DNA of 34,571 nucleotides. It comes from a virus. Of the stretch, positions 29,302 through 34,571 are shown piece after piece. Under the pieces are notes generated by a model. That model was given only the letters and a program-made list of their open reading frames with translations, was not told the DNA's origin and made no database searches. The position numbers and the translations under genes are program-made. The stretch spans positions 1 through 34,571 of IMG/VR virus record IMGVR_UViG_3300034073_001576; one strand, written 5' to 3'. Numbering within the stretch: position 1 is the first letter of the stretch; every line of letters starts with the position of its first letter.

Positions 29302-30043
29302 CCGCCGGGCAATTGAACTGGCAAACATCGTATTTCAACCCAACAAAATGGTTTTAACAAAAGAACGTGCCGCCGCAGTTCGAAAGCTTTGCACCGCATT
29401 TGACACCAACAAATCGTTTTTCTTGACTGGGGATACTGGTACCGGCAAAACAATCTACACAAGGCTATTTTTAGCGGCACAACCCGAAAAGCAGTTTACC
29501 TTCTACAACATGCGGCATTTGTTTCGGGAGTATGCGGCCATGAAAAACCCTGATGAATTCATCTTATCCTTCATCCACAAAACAAAGTATGGGCATCTGA
29601 TACTTGACGATGTCGGTGCTGATGAAGCGGTCGGGGCGTTTGGTCGGCAGAACACGATCCTGTACGACATAATCGAAAGCCGAATGGATAGCAAGTTCAT
29701 TACTGGCATTATTTCAAACAACACCTTGTCCCAAATTTTGGCACGATTCGGGACGGACGGCCAGCCTGATGCAAGGCTTATGTCACGCTTCAAAAAGTGG
29801 GAAACGATTATCATGCCGGGCGATGACCTTCGGGGGGAGGTCGAAGTTATGCCGCTTGCCGAATGGCCGAAGGTGGTTTTGCCAGCCGAACCTGAAGAAC
29901 AAGGTGTGCCATGCCCTGACCATCTTCGTGCTGAGATTTACGAAAAGCTGGGCATCATTGCCAATCGGGTAGTTGATAGGCAGCCAAGCAAGGCCGATGA
30001 AATGCGAAATGCTTTTTGGGGTAAATACACACCGCCGCAATGA
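29267..30043 (+). CDS. DnaC-like helicase loader ATPase, 258 aa
   Basis: P-loop GDTGTGKT near residues 55-62, Walker B LILDDVG near 111-117, a sensor-like SNN (GIISNNTLSQI) near 148, and DARLMSRFKKW near 167-177, which supplies the arginine-finger region. This is the DnaC/IstB AAA+ layout that loads the replicative helicase. A short basic tail follows. It sits after the methyltransferase (35-base overlap) and before a small gene (ATGA). With the organiser at 27326 it completes an initiator-loader pair. Confidence 0.85.
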   Translation: MKTYTLTETTLDRRAIELANIVFQPNKMVLTKERAAAVRKLCTAFDTNKSFFLTGDTGTGKTIYTRLFLAAQPEKQFTFYNMRHLFREYAAMKNPDEFILSFIHKTKYGHLILDDVGADEAVGAFGRQNTILYDIIESRMDSKFITGIISNNTLSQILARFGTDGQPDARLMSRFKKWETIIMPGDDLRGEVEVMPLAEWPKVVLPAEPEEQGVPCPDHLRAEIYEKLGIIANRVVDRQPSKADEMRNAFWGKYTPPQ

Positions 30044-30255
30044 ACATCACCGAAATCGAAGCCTACTGGCAAGGTGTAGACTTTACCAAGCCGCAACCCG
30101 AAATCAACATCGGTGGCGAACGCATCAACGACCTTGGCATGTTCACCAAATCGCATATCGCAATACTGAAATACAACGCTGGCAAAAGGGCTTTTCTGCC
30201 ATACTTTGAACGCTTGCACATGGTTACACTTGCACACATGAAAGTTAAGACCTAA
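30040..30255 (+). CDS. Small hypothetical (DUF6965-like?), 71 aa
   Basis: Overlaps the loader stop (ATGA). Segments IEAYWQGVDFTKPQPEINIG, NDLGMFTKSHIAILKYN and FLPYFERLHMVTLAH follow the layout I recall for small Bacteroidota proteins of the DUF6965 type, of unknown role. It may assist replication given its coupling to the helicase loader, but this is only positional. A perfect promoter lies over its end. Confidence 0.5.
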   Translation: MNITEIEAYWQGVDFTKPQPEINIGGERINDLGMFTKSHIAILKYNAGKRAFLPYFERLHMVTLAHMKVKT

Positions 30256-30260
30256 CTTTG
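30230..30260 (+). promoter_or_regulatory. Consensus promoter TTG-N20-TAACTTTG
   Basis: TTG (30230-30232), 20-base spacer, then TAACTTTG (30253-30260), an exact Bacteroidota promoter at standard spacing, five bases before the ATG at 30266. It would give a near-leaderless transcript for the packaging and neck genes. Confidence 0.65.
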
Positions 30261-30265
30261 TCGAT

Positions 30266-30610
30266 ATGCCCAAAGTCGGTGAACATCTTTTGCAATTGGC
30301 CTGTGTGCGATTCTTCAGGCAGTATTATCCTGACCTATATCGCAACCTATGGCACACGAACGGCAGGGCAATCAACGCATCAAACGGGGCGGTGCTGAAA
30401 GGCATGGGGGTAGTCGCTGGGGTGTCCGACCTATTGTTTTTCTACAAGGGCACGTTACACGGCATCGAACTGAAAATGGGTAATGGCCGCCAAAGTGATG
30501 AGCAAAAAGAATTTGAAAAGATGCTAAAGTCGAACGGGGGACGTTATTACATTGTACGTACATTGGACAGCTTCGCAAATTTAATTAACGAAATTGTGAA
30601 AAATGGTTAA
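30266..30610 (+). CDS. VRR-NUC nuclease, 114 aa
   Basis: Shows the VRR-NUC pattern: an N-terminal helix (QLACVRFFRQYYPDLYR), WHTNGRAINASNGAVLKGMG, GVSDLLFF with the catalytic Asp, and GIELKMGNGRQSDEQKEF, with E-x-K as the metal-binding part. Such nucleases act on DNA structures in phage replication or packaging. Located at the junction of replication and terminase genes; overlaps the next start by 8 bases. Confidence 0.85.
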   Translation: MPKVGEHLLQLACVRFFRQYYPDLYRNLWHTNGRAINASNGAVLKGMGVVAGVSDLLFFYKGTLHGIELKMGNGRQSDEQKEFEKMLKSNGGRYYIVRTLDSFANLINEIVKNG

Positions 30611-31097
30611 ACTTGTACCAATCGGGTCGGTTAAGGGAAACAGCCGCAACCCAAGATTTATCAGGGATGAAAAATTCAAAAAGTTGGTGTCTTCGCTTGT
30701 GGAGTTTCCTGAAATGGCTACTCTTCGTCCTTTAGTGGTCGATGAAACCATGACCGTTTTAGGGGGCAACATGCGGTTAAGGGCCATGCAAGAACTGAAG
30801 TGGAAAGAAGTGCCGATAGTGGTTGCCGAAGGATTGACAGATGCACAAAAAGATGAATTTGTGATAAAGGATAATGTGTCGTATGGCATGTATGATTGGG
30901 AGATGTTGGCTAACGAATGGGATGCCGAAGAACTTACACGCTGGGGTTTGGATATACCGGGCTTTGACGCTGAACTGCCCAACGATGAAGAAGAAGAACA
31001 AGATGCTAACAGCCTGATAGTCGAGGCCGATGTCATCACCTTAGAAGACCTTTTCGATGAACTGAAAAGCAGAGGGTTTAATGTTTCAATGAAGTAG
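30603..31097 (+). CDS. ParB-like nuclease-domain protein next to terminase, 164 aa
   Basis: A compact ParB/sulfiredoxin-like N-terminus (VPIGSVKGNSRNPRFI, then LGGNMRLRAMQELKWKEVPI, with the GGNxRLxA motif), then YDWEMLANEWDAEELTRWGL and an acidic tail. These proteins often sit directly before terminase small subunits and may bind pac/cos DNA or assist packaging. No partner ParA was found. The next ATG lies two bases after the stop. Confidence 0.75.
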   Translation: MVKLVPIGSVKGNSRNPRFIRDEKFKKLVSSLVEFPEMATLRPLVVDETMTVLGGNMRLRAMQELKWKEVPIVVAEGLTDAQKDEFVIKDNVSYGMYDWEMLANEWDAEELTRWGLDIPGFDAELPNDEEEEQDANSLIVEADVITLEDLFDELKSRGFNVSMK

Positions 31098-31098
31098 T

Positions 31099-31461
31099 AT
31101 GCCGAACAACAAAACCGACAATAGAAAAAAACTGCTACTGGAGGCCCTTGAAAAGTCGCTTGGCATCGTTACAACCGCTTGCAAGGCGGCAGGCATTTCA
31201 AGGGATTGCCACTATGACTGGTTGAAGAACGATGAAGAATACAAACGGCAAGTAAACGAAATCAGCGAAATTCAACTTGACTTTGTCGAAAACAAGCTAA
31301 TTGACCGCATCAATAAGGGCGATACTACCGCAATAATCTTCTACCTGAACAGCAAAGGTAAGGCACGGGGGTATAACAGGCAGCACGAAGAAAAACGTGA
31401 GAACGTCAAGTGGCCAAGTAACTTTACCTTCAACATCGTGAAAAACGATGAAGAGGTATAA
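31099..31461 (+). CDS. Terminase small subunit, 120 aa
   Basis: An HTH-like region (GIVTTACKAAGISRDCHYDW) is followed by the charged helix KNDEEYKRQVNEISEIQLDF and LIDRINKGDTTAIIFYLNSK, the usual TerS layout (DNA-binding head, oligomer helices). The C-terminal tail is basic, then NFTFNIVK. It directly precedes the large subunit (14-base overlap) and follows a ParB-like gene. It recognises the packaging site on phage DNA. Confidence 0.8.
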   Translation: MPNNKTDNRKKLLLEALEKSLGIVTTACKAAGISRDCHYDWLKNDEEYKRQVNEISEIQLDFVENKLIDRINKGDTTAIIFYLNSKGKARGYNRQHEEKRENVKWPSNFTFNIVKNDEEV

Positions 31462-32767
31462 CTTAAACCCGAAGCAGCACGAAACATTAACCGCCAGCGA
31501 AACCCAACGGCTGTATGCTTATGTCGGGGGTATCAGGTCAGGTAAGACCATAACGGGGGCGCATTGGGCATTACACAACATCATTCATCAACCCGAAATA
31601 AAGGGCGGCATCTTCAGCAATACGGTTAGCCAGTTGAACACGGCAACCCTATCCGAATTCATTGGCGTGTTGGAGGCATACGGGCTTTACAAGGGTGAAC
31701 ACTATGTGGCCAACAAAGACCCTGAACGCTACTTTGGTTACAAGTCAAAGTTTGAAAAGCACAACGGGGTATGGTCGTTTATGAACGGTGCGCAAGTGAT
31801 TACCTTCAGCATCGAAACCATGATACGGGGTATTGAATTGGGCTGGTGCTGGGGGGATGAGGTGCAAGATGCGGCCATTGATAGCCTGAACATTGTCATG
31901 GGCCGTATGTCGGGGGCGAAGTTCCCAAGAACGCTTTGGACAATGACCCCACCAATGGATAACCCCGACATCGATGAATTGATATGGGGCGAAAAGCAGA
32001 TTGCGCACACGATCGGCACAACGTACGACAACAGGGCGAACCTACCTGAAGGATATATCGAACAGTTAGAAAAGACCTACGACAGCCTGACCTTTAAACG
32101 TGAAGTGCTGGCCAATCGGGTAACTATGTCGGGGCTGAATTGGCTTTATTCATTTGACAGGCAAAAGCACGTTGGCAGCAAGGCGGCATATGACACCAGC
32201 ATGCCCGTGTACGTTTCGATTGACTTTAACAACAACCCGTTTACGGCCATCTTGGCACATCGGGGCAGACACCAAGACGGCAAACAATTTATTCACTACT
32301 TCGATGAAATTGCGTTAACGGCCGACCATATTCAGGGCAAGACCTTTATTGAGGCGATGGTTGAAGAGATATTTAGGCGAACCCCAGCGCAAGTGCAGAA
32401 CAGGTTGTACTTTGTGACGGGTGATGCCAGCGGACGGCAGCAGTCGGTCATCGCCAAGGTAGGACAAAATATGTGGTCGGAGATTGTGGACCGCATGCGA
32501 ATCAGCACGAACAACTTGCTTGTGCCGAGGTCGAACCCACCCCACCAAGAATCACGGCGGTTATGCAATAGCATCTTTTCAAACTACGATGAAATACTAA
32601 TTAACCCCAAGTGCAAGGTGCTGATAAGGGACTGCGAATTCGTGAAAGCGTTACCTGACGGGGGTGTGGATAAAGGCAGCCGGGCGAAGGTTGATAAACG
32701 TGCCGATGCCTTGGACTGCTTGCGATACGACCTTCACGCCAACAACAAGCAGTTTATTTTTAGGTAA
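31448..32767 (+). CDS. Terminase large subunit, 439 aa
   Basis: ATPase part: Walker A GGIRSGKT at residues 27-34 and a GWCWGDEVQDA Walker B near 132-142, with the TMTPPMDNP coupling region after. Nuclease part: VSIDFNNNPFTAILAH near 255, GDASG near 325, and the final ADALDCLRYDL near 419, giving the acidic RNase H-like site. It drives DNA into the head and cuts concatemers. The start at 31448 overlaps TerS; the size is typical. Confidence 0.94.
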   Translation: MKRYNLNPKQHETLTASETQRLYAYVGGIRSGKTITGAHWALHNIIHQPEIKGGIFSNTVSQLNTATLSEFIGVLEAYGLYKGEHYVANKDPERYFGYKSKFEKHNGVWSFMNGAQVITFSIETMIRGIELGWCWGDEVQDAAIDSLNIVMGRMSGAKFPRTLWTMTPPMDNPDIDELIWGEKQIAHTIGTTYDNRANLPEGYIEQLEKTYDSLTFKREVLANRVTMSGLNWLYSFDRQKHVGSKAAYDTSMPVYVSIDFNNNPFTAILAHRGRHQDGKQFIHYFDEIALTADHIQGKTFIEAMVEEIFRRTPAQVQNRLYFVTGDASGRQQSVIAKVGQNMWSEIVDRMRISTNNLLVPRSNPPHQESRRLCNSIFSNYDEILINPKCKVLIRDCEFVKALPDGGVDKGSRAKVDKRADALDCLRYDLHANNKQFIFR

Positions 32768-32818
32768 GTGGTCGTATAAAAACTTTTCACTTTCAAACCG
32801 ATTGCATAAATTTAGGCT

Positions 32819-33091
32819 ATGGCAGAATACAAAGGATGCAACATTGGCCCGTCTGACCGCAAGGGCAAAAAGTACAAAGCCCAATGCGGTGACAATCCCC
32901 CCGTGCATTTCGGGGCAAGCGGCTACCGAATCAAACCCGGCACGCCTGCTGGTGATAACTATTGTGCAAGGTCGCAAGGTATCGAAGGTAGCGGCAAAGG
33001 TAGTGCGAACTACTGGGCCCGTGAGCTTTGGTCATGCCGTGGCAACAAATCGGTAAGCGACAAACCATTCTTTGGCAAAATAAAACTATAA
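32819..33091 (+). CDS. Small phage protein with HFGASGY motif, 90 aa
   Basis: Start ATG 32819, just after TAAATTTA (one mismatch to -7). Residues show KYKAQCGDNPPVHFGASGYR, a KPGTPAGDNYCARSQGI stretch, and NYWARELWSCRGNKS with paired Cys. It resembles a small family found in many phages in which an H-F-G motif precedes Arg-rich YxxRH segments; role unknown. It lies between terminase and the neck genes. Confidence 0.65.
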   Translation: MAEYKGCNIGPSDRKGKKYKAQCGDNPPVHFGASGYRIKPGTPAGDNYCARSQGIEGSGKGSANYWARELWSCRGNKSVSDKPFFGKIKL

Positions 33092-33093
33092 CC

Positions 33094-33321
33094 ATGCAGG
33101 ACCACGTAAACCAACTACTTGAAGTAAACGACTTATGGCCCGGCGATATTGTCTTCGCTAAAATTGACCCAGAAAGCCCAGCCATTGTAGTCACCATTTG
33201 CTATGACGGCAGCGATAAGCTGAAGTATGGGGTTAAGCATATTGACGGGGTTGATAGCTATTACCGATACGAATTACTAAGCGAAGTCGAAGCCGAAATA
33301 CGCCGCATCACGGGTAAATGA
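33094..33321 (+). CDS. Small hypothetical, 75 aa
   Basis: Start ATG 33094 (MQDHVNQLLEVNDLWPGDIV), two bases after the previous stop; the longer frame from 33028 overlaps that gene and is less likely. It contains a beta pattern (IVVTICYDGSDKLKYGV) and ends in a basic helix. It overlaps the next start (ATGA). Role unknown; position suggests a small neck or tail accessory protein. Confidence 0.6.
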   Translation: MQDHVNQLLEVNDLWPGDIVFAKIDPESPAIVVTICYDGSDKLKYGVKHIDGVDSYYRYELLSEVEAEIRRITGK

Positions 33322-33821
33322 CTACGAAAGATTACATAGCCAAACTGAACAAGGCTGAGAGGGCAATCAACGGCAAGCGGTTTGTTGGATTGTCTTCAAG
33401 TATTGGCCGAAAGCAGTTTAAACGGGTGTTTGCCGAAGGGCTGGATTCAAATGGCGCACCGATTAAACCTGAATATTCAACCAAGCCGATAAGCATCGGG
33501 CCCAACCAAACACCTGACAAATCAACGGCAAGGTTTTATGAGGGTGGCTACAAAGAATTCAAACGTGCATTGGGCAGGGGCAAAATGGTATTGTTTCGTT
33601 TATTTAGCCAAATGTATCTGCAATCCATCGTAAACCCAGAACTGCGAATTAGCGACACAGGGTTTGTTATAGCGACAGGCATGACGTACAACGCTGGCAA
33701 CCCGAAAGGCAAAGTTGATGCGCTTTTAGACAAATATGGCGATGCTTTCAAGTTTTCGGATGCTGAACGCAAAGAATTTACCGACAGGGCCGAGCAAATT
33801 GTTGTAGATTTGTTCAAATGA
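33318..33821 (+). CDS. Tail completion/neck protein candidate, 167 aa
   Basis: Pattern AEGLDSNGAPIKPEYSTKPI, FYEGGYKEFKRALGRG and an RFSDAE-like C-terminal helix fit the phage virion morphogenesis/tail completion group (gpS/gp10-like) that I recall in Bacteroidota phages. Mostly basic, with conserved YEGGY. It sits between terminase and a terminator-like gene, the usual neck position; 4-base overlaps on both sides. Not verified by alignment. Confidence 0.65.
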   Translation: MTTKDYIAKLNKAERAINGKRFVGLSSSIGRKQFKRVFAEGLDSNGAPIKPEYSTKPISIGPNQTPDKSTARFYEGGYKEFKRALGRGKMVLFRLFSQMYLQSIVNPELRISDTGFVIATGMTYNAGNPKGKVDALLDKYGDAFKFSDAERKEFTDRAEQIVVDLFK

Positions 33822-34465
33822 TAAGCGACATTCTATCTTATTTGAACGCACGGCTGCCAAATATTTCGGCAGTTGCAAGGCCGTTGTGCCAGCTTGTTGA
33901 AGAAACGGGCAAGGACGGCAACCTGCGTACCTTCCCAGCGGTTTATGACGGCAAAGGCAACCTTGACTACATCACAAGGTTTGACTGGCGGACCGGCATG
34001 TCGTTTTGGTTGAAGAACGGGGCTGAAGATATTGAACTGCTGGATCGGGTAAGGGCAAACAAAGAACGGGTGCAGATTACCATCCCCTTAAAGTTTCATT
34101 GGATTGGGACACGCAGCACATGGCAGAATGATACGCAATACCTTGAACAATACATCTTACTTGCATTGCAAAAGGCTATTACCGTTGACAATATCCCAAG
34201 CCTTCGGGCAACGCTTGGCCTTGACCGCATCAAAACTGTTGTCACCAATCGGCAGTACGGGGCTGAAACCCTTGACGGGGTGTTTGATAACATCGACCTT
34301 CGGTTGCCGCTTGACATGGCCGCTGCTATGCTTGAGGTGGATTTGACCATTACGGGTGACCTGAATTGCATCGTGGGCGCATCTTGCCCCGGCATTGCCG
34401 ACCTTCTACTGCTTGAAAGCGGCGATTTTATTTTAACTGAAACAAACGACTTTATCGAAATCTAA
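33818..34465 (+). CDS. Tail terminator/neck-like protein, 215 aa
   Basis: N-terminal DILSYLNARLPNISAVARPL, then VYDGKGNLDYITRFDWRTGM and a WIGTRSTWQNDTQYLEQYIL block. The C-terminus is hydrophobic/acidic (CPGIADLLLLESGDFILTET). It lies after a neck candidate and before a structural gene, so a tail terminator or head-tail joining role is likely by synteny. One base overlaps the next start (TAATG). No motif confirms it. Confidence 0.55.
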   Translation: MISDILSYLNARLPNISAVARPLCQLVEETGKDGNLRTFPAVYDGKGNLDYITRFDWRTGMSFWLKNGAEDIELLDRVRANKERVQITIPLKFHWIGTRSTWQNDTQYLEQYILLALQKAITVDNIPSLRATLGLDRIKTVVTNRQYGAETLDGVFDNIDLRLPLDMAAAMLEVDLTITGDLNCIVGASCPGIADLLLLESGDFILTETNDFIEI

Positions 34466-34571
34466 TGGCAAACCAAAAGGTAACACAACTAACCGCTGCG
34501 ACTACCAGCAACGATGCAGACCTGCTTTACGTTGTTCAGGCTGGGGTATCAAAGAAAACGACCAAGCAACT
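34465..34571 (+). CDS. Structural protein, truncated by window end
   Basis: Only 35 codons are visible: QKVTQLTAATTSNDADLLYV, then VQAGVSKKTTKQ. The TAATTSxxADLLYVVQxGVSKK layout is common at the N-terminus of phage tail fibre or major tail proteins. It overlaps the previous stop. Joining the window end directly to its start would give a stop after three further codons, so sequence is missing between them. Confidence 0.65.
   Translation, partial: MANQKVTQLTAATTSNDADLLYVVQAGVSKKTTKQ

Noticed and set aside
32664-33056. Plus-strand frame spanning the end of terminase and the 32819 gene
   Set aside because: Overlaps two better genes and has no motif.
34465-34571. Direct circular closure of the window
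   Set aside because: Joining the end to the start reads CTT GAC AAA TGA, ending the last gene after 38 codons, so sequence between the ends is likely missing.

Overview
The window is part of a tailed-phage or prophage genome (siphovirus type) of a Bacteroidota host. The phage assignment rests on a terminase pair, a portal, a scaffold-like gene, a probable capsid gene, a tape measure protein, tail chaperone-like frames and a holin. The host assignment rests on repeated matches to the Bacteroidota -7 promoter element TAnnTTTG, A-rich start contexts with almost no Shine-Dalgarno sequences, and protein families I recognise from Bacteroidota phages. All identifications are from reading the sequence; no database search was run. 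No integrase, tRNA, CRISPR array or insertion sequence was seen. The first and last genes are cut by the window edges.

Layout. (1) 1-9455, plus strand: small genes, chaperone-like gene with an overlapping -1 frame, tape measure (1861-4533), large tail/baseplate-like protein, cysteine-rich virion protein, and a MuF-like minor head protein. (2) 9434-13605, an accessory island: a minus-strand pair (polysaccharide pyruvyl transferase-like enzyme plus a DnaA-C-like HTH protein), a monocistronic virion-like gene, two small genes, and a fusion of a glycosyltransferase with a GH130-like propeller. (3) 13636-20302, head and lysis: portal, coiled-coil protein, scaffold, a small convergent regulatory island, probable major capsid protein, a 22-residue micro-ORF, virion protein and holin. 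(4) 20441-30610, early/replication: Ala/Tyr repeat protein, recombination pair (annealing-type protein candidate and YqaJ-like exonuclease), DnaA-C-like protein, SSB, small unknowns, a likely non-coding RNA, ParB-adenine methyltransferase fusion, replication organiser, cytosine methyltransferase with a second long frame nested in it, helicase loader and VRR-NUC nuclease. (5) 30603-34571, packaging and neck: ParB-like protein, TerS, TerL, neck/tail-completion candidates and a truncated structural gene.

Working together. ATGA/TAATG overlaps and short gaps give long operons. Three transcription units (starting near 11279, 20441 and 24316) share a cassette: an intrinsic terminator, TTTTAACACTT boxes, then a conserved promoter ending TAGGTTTGC. 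This suggests a co-regulated set. Other promoter regions carry different repeats (10551-10585, 15461-15480, 16850-16875, 17530-17552). The most unusual feature is the cytosine methyltransferase locus, where about 1 kb appears to encode two protein-like sequences in different frames. Next come the three-copy regulatory cassette, the candidate small RNA at 25430-25560, and the glycan-enzyme island inside the structural genes.
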